Shown here: piece after piece, positions 46,390-58,468 of the stretch
Layout: each line of letters opens with the position of its first letter
Numbering within the stretch: position 1 is the first letter of the stretch
Assembly: GCA_023935145.1 (NCBI GenBank)
Contig: CM043700.1
Coordinates: 65,552,620-65,616,619 of the forward strand
DNA from: Bretschneidera sinensis
Lineage: Eukaryota > Streptophyta > Magnoliopsida > Brassicales > Akaniaceae
Direction: 5' to 3'
Length of the DNA: 64,000 nt
Notes under the pieces: model-generated
What the model was told of the DNA's origin: nothing
What the model saw: the letters and a program-made list of their open reading frames with translations, nothing else
Databases searched by the model: none
Made by a program: the position numbers and the translations under genes

Positions 46390-48223
46390 TGGCTAGTTAT
46401 CATTTAGATTCGAACTATTCATCTTTTGAGAGGACAAAGGTTAATCCAACCTTTTTGTTTGGGAAAGGTTTAGGCACTTCTGAATCGGGGAGCGAGATTC
46501 CCTAAGTGGAGGAAATTTGCACTGAAATGGCGAGGGACCATAACCGATTGTTTTATGAAGCTGAATTGTTTTCTTTTTTTATTACTTCCAAGAGGTTTAA
46601 GGATTTTCGCCAACGGTACTACATTTCTGAGGAGTACGACTTTTGAGGAAAGGGCATGTAGCCTGATCAGCAGAGATTCCTCTTATGAACTATGTGCTTA
46701 TGAGGACCATCTCCTTGCCAAGCTTCACTTTCCTATTGATCCGGATATAGTCAAGATATTTGATGTTTTTGATATATCTATTAATCAGATAATCCCAAAC
46801 TCTATAAGGTTCATTATTGGTTTCCTCATTCGCTTTAGGAAACATGCCAATTGTATGCCTTTCTCCTTGAATATTTTTCTTTATTATTAAGAAGCTTAAG
46901 AACTTAGGCTTTTATAATTTGTCTACGTGGAGCAGCAAGCAAGTAGTTGTTGAGAAAAAAAAAAAGCAAGTAGCAGCAGCAAGCAAGTAGAAGAAAAAAA
47001 AGGTTCTTTTTTATTTGTCAAATAGATCATTTTTTGGTTAGCAGGGAGTGGGACTACAAAGACTTTGATGCTCAGAATCCTTCTTCATTGAGTGAGGCAG
47101 AGGCAATCATTTTTGGTAAGATGTGTTCTGAGCCGATTCTAGCTCGAGAGTTGTTAGTAGAGTCCAACCTTGTTTATTATAAGCTTAGTTCGCCCACACA
47201 TAGTAGTTTGTTTTTTTGGCTTTTAGCTTTAAATTTTTTGTCTTACTCGTATATTGATTAACATATAGATGTGTTGACTTCTATTTCTCGTTCTTTTGAG
47301 CCGTGGTTGTTGACAAAGCTCAACTTCTTAAGTTGGTTCTTAATAAGGCCAACCAGCCACCTACTCCTCTCGTTGTTTCTAGCCTTCTTGCCTTTACAGC
47401 ATAGGTGTCTCTCCCTCCTCTTACCGGGCAGAGGAAGAAGCGTCATGCTGATGGTATGACGGTTCTTCGGGTTCGAGGGAGTCTTCTTCCTTTGAGACTC
47501 CTATTATGGAGGACTAGCCTATCTCTTCGCCAGGTCTTAGAGAGGGATGTTTTGGATTTGGTCCTGAAGTTTTTTGAGGTAACTGGTCCATTTTGCGTTC
47601 TGACTTGTCCTTCACTAAACCAAGGGTCACTCGTCAACTCATCTGTGGTTCAATCTTACCTAAAGATGAAACTTCCATCATGAGCTTTTCCTATGAGGTA
47701 TCTACCGGTATCATGACTTAATCAGCTCAGAAGGTGTGTTTTATTTTTCTGTTAACTCATGCGATTCTATTGGGTATTTCAAATCGGCTTATGATTTTTT
47801 TAGATTGTTATGTTATGTGCTATGATTGAAAAGAGCTATATTCTAGCTATTGAAGAGGTTAGCAAATTGATAGAGGAGAGAAACAAACTCTGTGCTTACC
47901 TTCGCGATAAAGAGGAGTGAATCACCTCTATAAAAGGAGATTGTCATACTTTGAGGATGGAGATTCAGGTCATTGAGGCTGAAGCCAATCGGCAACAGGA
48001 AGAGGTTGATAGATTGTCTGCCGTGATAGAGTGATTGATGCTAGAGTTGAGGGCCGCCTCTAAGAAGACTTTAGAGGAGTACAAGAAATCTACCGCTTGT
48101 GAGGCTGATTTTTATGATAGGGCTGCTGTAGAGTATCTTAATGGCTTCAATGAGGCCAAAAGTAAGATGTCTTCGCTCTATCTTGATGTTGCTGTTGACT
48201 TAGTCCGTATAGGCTCGGTCTAG
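46390..48223 (+). pseudogene. Antisense ORF of element F (putative gypsy-type transposon protein)
   Basis: Opposite in strand to gag-pol and located between integrase and the 3' LTR. Across several frames it reads RFKDFRQRYYISEEYDF, then HLLAKLHFPIDPDIVKIFDVF and IIPNSIRFIIGFLIRFRKH (46555-46890), then VSREWDYKDFDAQNP and LSEAEAIIFGKMCSEPILARELL (about 47034-47170), a low-complexity middle, and an Ala/Glu/Lys-rich coiled coil (about 47815-48223). This matches the plant family annotated as putative gypsy type transposon (Pfam Transposase_28, from memory). Its function is unknown. Stops and frameshifts break it. Confidence 0.7.
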
Positions 48224-48529
48224 ATGACTTTGTTTGGTGTGGGTATTCCTTCGGAAGACGATGGTGGAGCCCAATCTATCGTTCGAGATGCTTCAGCTTA
48301 GCTTGAGGCCTATCAAATGTGGGATGCTTAGATTGAACAGGACTTTCAAGATCTTGAGGCTTAGATTTTTCACCTTCCTTTTGTATGTCATTTTTTATTT
48401 TTATTTTTTGATCCTTTTCAAGTTGTAACATTCATGTTATGTTATGCTATGGATGTTATGCTATCGTTTTATTTGTGTTGTGGATTGCTTTCTTTAAGTT
48501 CTTATTGCACTTGATTTTGGTAAAGGAAG

Positions 48530-49200
48530 GATGTGCCAACATGAACATTTTTCTCATGTCAATTTGGTTCAGCCACACTGGTGAAGTGGGGAGATACCGA
48601 CTTGGGCATTTTTCTCATGTCAACTCGGTTCGGCTGAGTTTTTGTTTTTCGGAGATACCAACTTGGGTATATTTCTCATATCAACTTAGTTCGGTCGAGT
48701 TTTAGTTTTCAAAGATGTTAACTTAGGTATTTTTCTCATGTCAACTCAGTTTGGCTGAGTCGGTAGTTTTCGGAGATGCTGACTTAGGCATTTTTCTTAT
48801 GTCAACTCGCCGAGTCGGTAGTTTTTGGAGATGTCGACTTGGGTATTTTTCTCATGTCAACTCGGTTCGGTCGAGTTGGTAGTTTTTCGAAGATGATGAC
48901 TTGGGAATTTTTTTCATGTCAACTCGGTTCGGTCGAGTTAGTAGTTTTTCGAAGATACCGACTTGGGCATTTTTCTCATGTCAACTCAGTTTGATCGAGT
49001 TTGTAGTTTTTTGAAGATGTCGACTTGGGCATTTTTCTCATGTCAACTCAGTTCGATCGGGTTTGTAGTTTTTTGAAGATGTTGACTTGGAAATTTTTCT
49101 CATGTCAACTCGGTTCGATTGAGTTGGTAGTTTTCAGAGATGTTGGTTTAGGCATTTTTCTTATGTCAACTCGATTCGGCTGAGTTGGTAGTTTTTGATA
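48530..49200. repeat. About eleven copies of a 61-base repeat in F
   Basis: TTTTTCTCATGTCAACTCGG recurs about every 61 bases from 48547 to 49158. Each unit holds an inverted repeat CAACTCG...CGAGTTG with CpG in both arms. It lies between the antisense ORF and the end of pol, where the two converge. Confidence 0.9.
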
Positions 49201-49345
49201 TTTTTAAAGGCTTTGCAAAAATTTTCATTTATATTGATGAAATTTGAGTGCTTACATAGGTCAGTATTATATTTACTGATGAAATTTTCTCAAATTTTTG
49301 GAATTCCATCTTCGAGGTATTGGTGTGTCGTCCTGTGTTTCTAGC

Positions 49346-50288
49346 TCAAAGGTTCCTACCCTGATTACCCTTCGAATGCGGTAAGGACCATCCCAGTTTA
49401 TGGAGAGTTTCCCCACATTGCGGGGGATCAAAGACCTCTTTCTTTCGGTGGACTAGTTCTCCAAGTCTGAAGGTTCTTTGTTTCATCCTAGAGTTATAAT
49501 ACTTGGTCATCCTTTGCTGACATATGGCGAGCTTCAATAAGGCTTCATCTTTGGCCCCTTCAATAAGATCCAAGTTTTCTTTTAGACTTTTAATGTTATT
49601 ATTTGGGTTGAAAAGTTGGATTTTGAGGGAGGGTCCCACCTTGACAGGGACCACGGCTTTGAATCCGAAGGATAGAAAGAATGGTGTTTCTCCTGTTGGT
49701 GATCGAGGTGTGGTTCTGTAAGCCCATAGTGCGTGTGGCAACTTTTGGGCCCATTTCCCTTTGGCTTCTTCAAGCTATTTTTTCAAGATCTATAGTATAA
49801 TTCTATTTGTTACCTCTACTAGACCATTGGCTTGGGGGTATCCTACCAAAGTGAATCATTGGTTAATGTGCAAGTATTGGCAGAATTTTCTTTCATTCGA
49901 ATTGCTTTCAATTTTCGGTCACTAGTACCATTAGGATCCTGTATTGATAGAGACTAATTTCCAAACAAAGTCTTTAGTGATTTTGACATGTGGTTCTGCT
50001 TTCGCCCATTTCGTGAAGTAGTTGGTTGCCATGATCAAGAATTTGAGTTTTCTCGGCGCTTTTGGGAACAGACTGAGGATGTCCATACCTCACATTGCAA
50101 ATGGGATTGGGCTTAATACAATGGTCAGTGGGTTTTCGGATACTCGAAGAATCTGTGCAAATTTTTGGCACTTGACGCATTTCTTGACAAACACCACAAC
50201 TTCTTTCTAAAGCCAAGGCCAGTAATAGGCTTGTCTTAGTATCATATGGGCTAAAGTAAGTCCACCCAAATGGTTTCCACATATTCAC
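49346..50288 (-). pseudogene. Integrase of element F
   Basis: 49974-50288 holds the zinc-binding region in frames with CGVCQEMRQVPKICTDSS; 49346-49741 holds PHALWAYRTTPRSPTGETPFFLSFGFKAVVPV and the C-terminal QQRMTKYYNSRMKQRTFRLGELVHRKKEV, standard for Tat/gypsy integrase. Stops separate the pieces. Confidence 0.8.
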
Positions 50289-50857
50289 TCATGCACATCC
50301 CTTAGGGTATAGTCTGCCTCCTTAGGTTTGAGACATTTGAGGTAGGGTTGTGAAAAGGACTATCGGTATAATCTTCATTCGATGAGGCAATAGTGGGCCG
50401 CTCTGGACAAGAGATTTCTCGCTTTTATTCTATGCTTTGGAAGTTCTCCGCTTGTAAAGTATTTAGTGATTGGATCCATCCAACTGAGTTCGCCAGTGAT
50501 TTCTATGAACTCTCTTTCATTTATGCTAGGCTTTCATAGGGTTTCGATGTATATAGATCTCGGGAGTATGAAGGTTCTGGAAGAGGCAAGTTGGGCCAAG
50601 GTATCGGCCTTGGTATTCTCCATCCCTGATACCTGGTTCACTTTGACTTCTTTAAACACACTCATCAGTCATTTTGCCTTAGCTAGGTATTGGATCATTT
50701 ATGCTCATTTGGCCTCGTACTCCCCTATCACCTGACTTACTACTAGTTGGGAGTCGCTGAATATTTCTAGATTTTCTATAAGCAAGGATCAGGTCAATTT
50801 TAAACCAGTGAGAAGATATTCATATTCAGCTTCATTGTTTGACACCTTAAAGTCAAA

Positions 50858-52374
50858 CTACTGGGCATATTCTACTGTGACTTCTTCGGGACTGATCAGG
50901 ATTAGTTTTACATCACTCCCTCGGTCATTAGAGGATCCATCTACAAAGAGTTTCCAAGATTGCTTTCTTTGTTCTTTTTCTTTCAAATTTTTTAGTGTTC
51001 TTTTAGGAAATGTGCATTCAATGATGAAGTCTGCTAACGCTTGGGCTTTGATTGCTGGTTTGGGCTTGAATCTGACTTCAAATTCTCCCAACTCTATGGA
51101 CCACTTTACTAGTCATTTTGAGAGGTCGAGTTTTTGAAGTATCGTTCTCTGAGGGTAGTCAGTCAGGATGTTGATGAAGTGTGATTGGAAATAAGGTCAC
51201 AATTTTTGAGCCGATATGACTATAGCGAATGCTAACTTCTCAAGGGGTTGGTATCAGGCCTTTGCATCTTAGAGTACTCTGCTCACATAATAGATTGGCC
51301 TCTATATCTTCTCTTCCTCCCTTATGAGTATGGATGCGATGGCTACTTCACTAGTTGCGAGGTACAAGTAGAGTTCTTCTCTTTCCTTTGGCTTGGTTAG
51401 GATTAGAGTTGAACTTAAGTACCTTTTCAACTCTTCGAACGAGTTTTGACACTCTTCCTTCCATTGGAAATTCAAGATTTTTTTCAATGCCTTGAAGAAA
51501 AGTAAGCACTTTTTTGCTGATCTTGACATGAAGCGGCCTAATGCTGTGATTTGACCGCTGAGTTGTTGAACTTTCTTAATGTTTCTCGGGGCTTTCATAT
51601 CTAAGACAACCTTTATTTTCTAGGGATTTGTCTTAATTCCTTTTTGAGTGACTATAAGGAATTTTCCCGAAGTTAGCCCGAATGCACACTTCGAGGGGTT
51701 GAGTTTCATTTGATGTTTCCTTAAGACAGAGAAGCATTCTTCAAGGTCAGCTATGTGACATGTCTCTTGGATTCTTTTGATTAACATATCATCTACCTAC
51801 ACCTCCATCTTTCTTCAATTTTATACTTGAACAGCTTGTTGATGAGCCTTTGGTATGTGGCTTCGACATTTTTCAATCTGAACAGCATCATGTTATAAAA
51901 ATATAGGCATTTTTTTTTATTATGAAGGTGTGTTCAGCTAATCCCGTTCATGCATCATGATTTGATTTTAACCCCAGTAAATGTCCATGAAGCTCAACAA
52001 CTCATATCTTGAGGTCGCATCAACCAACTGATCGATCCTTGGCAATGGAAAGCTATCATTGGGACATGTTTTGTTTAGGTCGGTGAAGTTTATGCAGATC
52101 CTCCACTTCCCACTTGCCTTTGTTTTACCATTACTACATTTGCCAACCATTGACCGTAGTCAATTTCTCTAATGAACCCTACCTCTAGGAGTTTGCCGAC
52201 CTTTATGTCGATGTCTTTTTGCTTTTCTGCTGCAAAAACTTGTTTTTTCTGAACAACCGACTTCTGAGCAGGATCGATGTTTAATCGCTGCACCATTGTT
52301 TTGGGGTCGATGCTGGGCATGTTGGCTACAGACCATGCAAACACATTTTTATTTTCTTTAAGGAATGTTATCAA
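50858..52374 (-). pseudogene. RT, RNase H and second RNase H of element F
   Basis: 52374-52090: VFAWSVANMPSIDP, LLEVGFIREIDYGQWLANVVMV. 52150-51968: GKWRICINFTDLNKTCPNDSFPLPRIDQLVDATSRYELLSFMD. At about 51787-51800 the catalytic YVDDM reads stop-VDDM because Tyr is now TAG. 51598-51302: connection and RNase H. 51091-50858: WKLFVDGSSNDRGSDVKLILISPEE, the additional RNase H typical of Tat. A 34-base tandem duplication (52368-52435) disrupts the N-terminal side. Confidence 0.85.
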
Positions 52375-52513
52375 TTGTGCTTGGAGTTCGCCTTCTAGCC
52401 CTTATCAATTGTGCTTGGAGTTCGCCTTCTAGCCTTACATCGATATGTACAACCTTTTTCGATTCTTCATCTTCAAGAGGAACCTCTGCCAATTCTTCCA
52501 TAGGTTTTCCCTT

Positions 52514-52996
52514 TTAAACTTTGGTGTCATCCCTCAGGTCTTCTATTTGATGTACACCAATTTTGTCCTTCCCTTTTAATAAATCCAGGTAACAAGTCCT
52601 CGTTTCAATACTGTTGCCTTTCACTTCACCTGTTCCATTTTCTGTTGGGAACTTCATTTTCAAATGATGTGTCGAGACTACTGCTTTTATGGCATTTAAT
52701 CTTGGTCTTCCGAGGATTGCGTTGTATGAGGATGAGAGGTCTATTACCAAGAAAGTACTTAGGATATTAGTCTGACGAGGCGTTGTCCTGATCGTAACTG
52801 GTAGCTCTATGCTTCTTTTTGGGTATACCGGATATCTCGAAAACCCATACAAAGGAAAATTTGTCGGTTTTAGGTGGTATTTTGACAACTTTATCTTTTT
52901 GAATGCATCGAAGTATAGTATGTCTTGGGATGATCCGTTGTTCATTAAGATTCTTTTGACTGCGAAGTTTGAGATGACCACTGTCACAACGACCAC
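52514..52996 (-). pseudogene. Protease of element F
   Basis: 160 residues: ILMNNGSSQDILYFDAF, where Tat proteases have DNGSS or DTGSS, so the catalytic Asp is Asn; then ILGRPRLNAIKAVVSTHHLKMKFPT, the conserved C-terminal block. Confidence 0.85.
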
Positions 52997-53347
52997 ATCA
53001 TCATATGGAAACCTTACTCATTCAAGATCTTCATCTGAAAAATTGATTGTTTGGTCGATTCGCATTTTCTTCGTTAGTCCTTCTATTGACCCCACAAAGT
53101 AGGTGTATGCCCTTCCCGAGTTCATAGATTCTCTACCAGATGTTATCCCCCAGAAGATAGTTCGAAAAACGCCTGCAATGAGGGTGTTATCCAACTTCTT
53201 ATCGGGTAACTGCCGTCTCCTTTCATTTCCTCGTATGGTTAAGCTTTGTCTTGTCTAAGTTATCTCCTTCAGATTCAGACTTCGTGGTTTTGGGTTTCTA
53301 TGCTCCGGGATTATTTTAGAATATGTTTTGACAAATTTCTTCAAGTA

Positions 53348-54640
53348 TCACCTCTGTATCAGACTCTCGATCTCATCTCTTAGGTGCCTACATTCATTGG
53401 TGTCATGGTCGTGATCTTTTTGAAACCAACAAAAGCGACTCGTGTTTCTTTTCACAGTCGGGGTTCTGATTTTGACGAGCCATCCAATGATATCTTGGTT
53501 AGCTATTTCCATCAAGAGGTTTGCTTTGGAGGTAATGAGAGGTGTGTAGGTCTCATATCCTCGAGAGGCACTTGATTTTTCGCTTTTTCGGACATAATTT
53601 GGTTCTCCTTTTTTCTGCTCGCTTTTAGGCCTTAATTTTTTTGGTTCTTTCGTCTTTTTTCCCATGAGAGCCTCTTCTCTTCTCTTACAAAAGGCTTGGT
53701 CTTCTTCTGTTATTACAAACTCTTTTGCCTATGCTAGGAGGGTTGACATGGTTTGTACGGGATTTCTGGAGAGATAGTGACTGAATTCGGAGGCTTTAAG
53801 GCCATTAGTGAAGGTCATGATTGCTACTCTTTAATCCAAGTCTTTAACCTGTGCAAAAGCCGAGGTGAACTGTGAAATTTATTCGCGAAGATTTTCTTCT
53901 ATATATTGAGTTATGCTGAAGAGACTTTCAGGGGTCCTTTTAGGGCCTCAACTGCTGAAGAACTGTGTTGCAAACATCTAACTAAGTTCGTCAAATGATT
54001 CGCTCGACCCCACAGGTAGTCTTGAAAACTATATTCTTGTTGTTTCCCGGAGAGTAATTGAGAAAACATAGCACATCGCTGCTTCAGAATGGCCATAGAG
54101 GAACATCAACGATTTAAAGGTCTTCATGTCGTCTATAAAGCATGTTCTACCCATGTAAGGCTCCATGTGCGGCATTTTGAAATTTGGAGGCATCTTCTCT
54201 TTTATGAATTTTTGCGAAAAGGTATTGCTAGTGGGTTTGATTTCATCGAGGATGTTTCCCCGAGTGGCTTTGATTATTCATTCGTTCATTTCTTTTAGTT
54301 GTCTGTTTACTTCAGATATGTCTCGTTCTTATTTGTTTTTGGAGCGGGTGTGAGTTTGAGACAGACTCATTATCTTGAATCAATCTACGCGGGCTTTATT
54401 AAGGTCTTTGCCTACTCGGTTTTCTCTTTTCCTGATGACTCCCTCGACTTTTGTCTCGCAATGAGGCTTCATGCCTTCCTTTTGAGTTAACCTCCTCGAG
54501 ATGGACATGCTGATGACGGACAGCTAACTCAGTAGTTCTGCAGGTGGTGTAGGCAGTTTGGATTGTAGATTTGGGGTTCCGAGTCCTACTTGGCTTGGAT
54601 CGTTCGAGGTGCATAATAACTTCCTCAAGCTGACGTTGAA
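53348..54640 (-). pseudogene. Gag of element F
   Basis: Best preserved at 53348-53665: YTPLITSKANLLMEIANQDIIGWLVKIRTP and FCWFQKDHDHDTNECRHLRDEIESLIQRG, the Cys/His block at the end of Tat Gag. Upstream to about 54640 the capsid can be read only in pieces (for example QLSGKQQEYSF in another frame). Confidence 0.75.
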
Positions 54641-54917
54641 GAGCGTCGTGCTCGGCTCTGATGATGGGCAGGTCGGGGTTGGTTCCACAGGTTTCATGCT
54701 GAATTGCTTGGTTTGACTACGACCCGAGTTGTTGGTTAGTCGGGCTCTGCCCTTCGTTTGCCTAAGCCGAGTTGTTACCTGCCAAAGCGCGAAGAAGGTT
54801 TTGCCTTTCCATGAGAGACGGAGGTGGTGTTAACTCAGATAGGTCAGAAGTTGTTTAAGTAGTGTTTCGGTGTGGGTTTTTTCTCAGCGGCATTTTTAAT
54901 AGAGATAAAATTTAAAC

Positions 54918-54936
54918 GTTCCCACAGACGGTACTA
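54918..54936 (-). other. Decayed primer binding site of element F
   Basis: - strand TAGTACCGTCTGTGGGAAC, close to the TGGCGCCGTCTGTGGGAA site common in Tat elements, with changes at its 5' end. Confidence 0.55.
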
Positions 54937-54943
54937 ATTCTGT

Positions 54944-55250
54944 TGATGCTGAAAAACGATCAGGTCTGCTTGAGTCTTGTCGGGTTGGTAGCTGAAGTCA
55001 GGTCTGGTATGAGTTGGATCCAATGTACCTGAAAATGAAGTCGACCCGGAGTGTTTTACTTTGAGGAGGGCTTTCCGATGCTTAAGTTAGACTATGAATT
55101 AGAGGAGAATAAAATAGTGGGAAGAGGTTCTGAGTTCTTACTGCTTGGAGACCCTCTATTTATAGGGTTCGAGATAGTAAAAGTTACCATTTTGCCCTTG
55201 TGGTTGACAGATGTCATCTTTTCATTTGGTGGTATATTCGTCCTATATCA
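54944..55250 (-). repeat. 5' LTR of element F (307 bases)
   Basis: TGATGCTG to TATATCA on the + strand. A TTTATAGGG stretch at 55158-55166 is equivalent to TTTATAAAA in the other copy. Flanked by CATAT. Confidence 0.75.
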
Positions 55251-55329
55251 CATATGAAAACTCAAGTAGAAGAGGTCACTCTATTTCAATTTTCGATTAC
55301 ACAAGGAGAAGAGTTCAAGGGGCGTTTCT

Positions 55330-55624
55330 GTTTCAGTTTGGTACAAAATAACAGTAAGAGGTGGACCTATCATTTGGTTCCATTTTAATTTCGATTTGAT
55401 TGGATTTTTTTACTCTCTCTTTTTCAACTAACTATTGATTAGGATAAGTTTTATGATTTAAATGAGGCACATGTTTCTCACATGTTTAATCTCGTCGAAA
55501 AATTGATCTAAGAGTAATCTTTGCATCCAATTTTCAATCGAGAGTTTAAATTTCTCTTAAACAGAAGTATGAGTAAAAGGTGCAACTAACCTCCTAATTG
55601 AGGATAATATTTGCATTCAAGTTA
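55330..55624 (-). repeat. Dispersed repeat R1, copy 2 (inverted)
   Basis: Complement of 36827-37106 along its whole length, with a few indels. It lies 80 bases outside F's right end. Confidence 0.7.
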
Positions 55625-55962
55625 AATTAATAATAAAGATATATAAGAACCAATTAGATGCATTCTTTCATCAATTGTGTGTGGCTAAAAGAGACCACGA
55701 GTTTACTGGAGCTACATTAAGCTATTAGTAGTTGATTTTAAGCTTTTGTCTGGAATTGTTGATGTTTAACTGTTTATTTATTTGTTGAATGTTATAAATG
55801 TGTTTTAATTATACTTAAGTGAAATTTATAAACAACGATATGGAACTTATAAGCACTTATTGTTTTTAAAAATGATGAAAAAAGTGATCGAACACTTAAT
55901 TCAACGGTTATAATTTTTATAAAAAATAATATATTAAATTTAATATAAAGAAAAAAAACTAA

Positions 55963-56008
<46 letters not shown>

Positions 56009-56655
56009 AGAAAAGGAGATGTAAATAACCACCAAGGCAGAGTACAACTAATGGAGGAAAATTGTTGCGAAGATATGAAGCATGGATTTTTTTTAGTTAA
56101 AACGTATTGTTCATCCTCTAGAAAACGAGAGAAAAAATTCTTTCTTTTTCTTATAGTAAAGTAAGGATGACAATAACATACGAGGAAAATTGATCCTCCC
56201 AATTCAATTGGATTGGTATTTTTTTTAATATTATAGATGGAAGGTGGATGCTAATACGAAAATCACCAATCATATTGGAAGTGGATGAATTGCGGATGTA
56301 GTTTCGCTTTCACTTGCGCCCACCCACATTTATGTAATACTAGTTATACTTTTAACAAATTTATCTATTTAAAATCCTACCAATCCATTATAAAAGGTTC
56401 TTCTTTAAAAGAATTAGGGTATCACTTGTTGAAACTTTTATGTAGAACGGTTTTAATTAGAATCGATGATTTGTAGTTTCTTGGTTTTATTTAAAATCTT
56501 TTATAATATGTGCATGTTATAAAATATTTTATTTGTAATATCTTTTAAGGTAAAAATATTCAGTTAGAAAAAAGTATTTATTATCACTATGAAATGGGGA
56601 TACGAATGAAAATTAACAGCAACCATTAGTATCTATTGTCTTCTTTGGATCACGA
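55625..56655. other. AT-rich intergenic sequence with (AT)n
   Basis: (AT)n at about 55965-56002. No gene; the 136-codon frame at 55792-56202 runs through the microsatellite and is not credible. Confidence 0.6.
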
Positions 56656-56807
56656 TCTTCTCAATTTAAAAGTAAATGGAGATTAAGCTCATGGTGAAAT
56701 TATATGTCATCATAACAAATTTGAATTTGAATATTCTCCATTTGATGATGTAGCATTCAATCTCACCATAAACTCAATTGCATTTCAATTTTCAAATAAA
56801 AAGAATT
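56656..56807. repeat. MITE-like fold-back, copy 2
   Basis: Arms 56658-56712 and 56746-56802 are imperfect inverted repeats; the loop and arms align with copy 1 (27514-27665) in inverse orientation, including TTCAATCTCACCATAAA. Confidence 0.65.
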
Positions 56808-57035
56808 ATGATCTGTTAATTGTACAGTTACGATTCGTTTGATAAGTTGAATAACACTCGCAATCACGTCCAAAAAACCGTCTTGGCCATTTTATGTCTG
56901 CTATATATCTGCCATTTGCCTAATAATCTTCCACATTTTTGAGCTCATTATAAACCCCATATTTAGATGAACTATAATCCATCCGCCCTAAGGACAGGGT
57001 CGGCCCCATCTACAAATAACGGCTTTTGACTTTGA

Positions 57036-58358
57036 TTTTTAGAATCCACCACTCTAAGCCCTGTAATGAACTTCCTTAGCTTCAAAGCATCCTATAAATT
57101 CTGCCTCTATAATGAATGAAGTGAATATTGATTATTTTGTGCTTCTCCAAGATATGACACCTCCAGCAAGTAAAAACACATACCCTGAGGTCAACTTCAT
57201 GAAGTCTGGACAACCAACAAAATTTGAATCTAAATATCCAACCACGCCCAGGTGATCAACATGCTTATATGTGAGCATGTAGTTCTTGGTTCCTTGCAAG
57301 TATCATTTCTTAGCTGCCTTCCAATGTTCCATTCTTGGATTTCTTTGGTATCTACCAAGCATTCTCATAGAAAAACTTATTTCAGGTCTAGTGCACACTT
57401 GTGTATACATTAGACTACCGACTGCTAATGCATAAGGAATATTTTGCATTTTCTCCTTTTCCAAAGCATTTTCCAAATATTGACTTAAACTAAATTTGTC
57501 ACCTTTCAAGATAGGTGCTACACAAGGTGAACAATCTTCATTCTGAATCTCTCTAAAACCTTTTCAATATAGGTCTTTTGAGATAATCCTAATTTCATTT
57601 GAGATCTGTCTATGTGAATTTCTATGCCAATGACACAAGAAGTTTCACCCATATCCTTCATGTCAAAGTTTTGAGAGAGAAAATACTTTGTCTCATGCAG
57701 CAAACCAAAGTCATTAATTACAAGTAAAATATCATCAACATATAAGACTAAAAATATGTACTTGTTCCCATTAACCTTAAGGTATATATAATTATCCACA
57801 ATGTTCTTCGCAAAACCAAATGAAGTAACCACATTGTGAAATATCAAATACCATTGATGTGAAGCTTGTTTTAACCCATATATTGATTTCTTTAACTAGC
57901 AAACCAGGTGACTATTCTCTTCGGAACTATATCTCTCAGGCTGAGTCACAAGATCCTCATTCAAGAATGATGTTTTCACATCCATTTGATGTGGCTCCAT
58001 GTCAAAATGAGCTACTAAAGCCATAATGATTCGAAATGAATCCTTATTTGAAGCAAAAGAAAATGTATCATGGTTGTCAATGCCTTCCCTTTGAGTAAAG
58101 CCTTTGGTTATAAGCCTAGCCTTATATCGCTCCATGTTACTAAAAGAGTCCTTTTTAGTTTTATAGCCCATTTACAACCAACAACATTGACTCCTTCGGG
58201 TAACTCAACAAAGTCCAGACTTGATTTTTAGCCATTGACTCCATATCGTCTTTCATGGAATTATACCATAGATTAGAATTTTCTTCATTCATGGCTTGTG
58301 AAAATGAGCTATGGTTATTCTTTAATCCAACATCAAAGTCAGATTCTTGTAGGTACAC
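57036..58358 (-). pseudogene. RT and partial RNase H of element H
   Basis: 58358-58161: MNEENSNLWYNSMKDDMESMAKNQVW. 58171-57896: YKARLITKGFTQREGIDNHDTF, HQMDVKTSFLNEDL. 57847-57518: FGFAKNIVDNYIYLKV, LVLYVDDILLVIND (catalytic Asp pair kept), NFDMKDMGETSCVIGIEI. 57509-57303: IPYALAVGSLMYTQVCTRPEISF and the start of RNase H. Confidence 0.85.
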
Positions 58359-58468
58359 AACATAATCTCTAGAAATTGTTGGCCTTCTTGTTCTTGAGGA
58401 TCTTCTTAATTCTACAACCTCTTCTTTATTTGGTGGATTTTGAGTTGTAGCTTTCTATTAACTTGTTC

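Larger units (their letters stand above)
37880..55250 (-). mobile_element. Old Tat-lineage Ty3-gypsy element F, with nested insertions
   Basis: Short LTRs (37880-38173 and 54944-55250) with TGA...TCA ends, flanked on both sides by CATAT (37875-37879 and 55251-55255). On the - strand: primer site, gag, protease, RT, RNase H, a second RNase H, integrase, then a long 3' region with an antisense ORF and a 61-base repeat array, then a polypurine tract. This layout (dual RNase H, antisense ORF) is described for Tat elements. LTRs differ by roughly a quarter by eye, so it is old. Element G and LTR debris occupy about 38450-45250. Confidence 0.75.

Noticed and set aside
55792..56202. 136-codon frame with an Ile/Tyr repeat
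   Set aside because: It runs through an (AT)n microsatellite.
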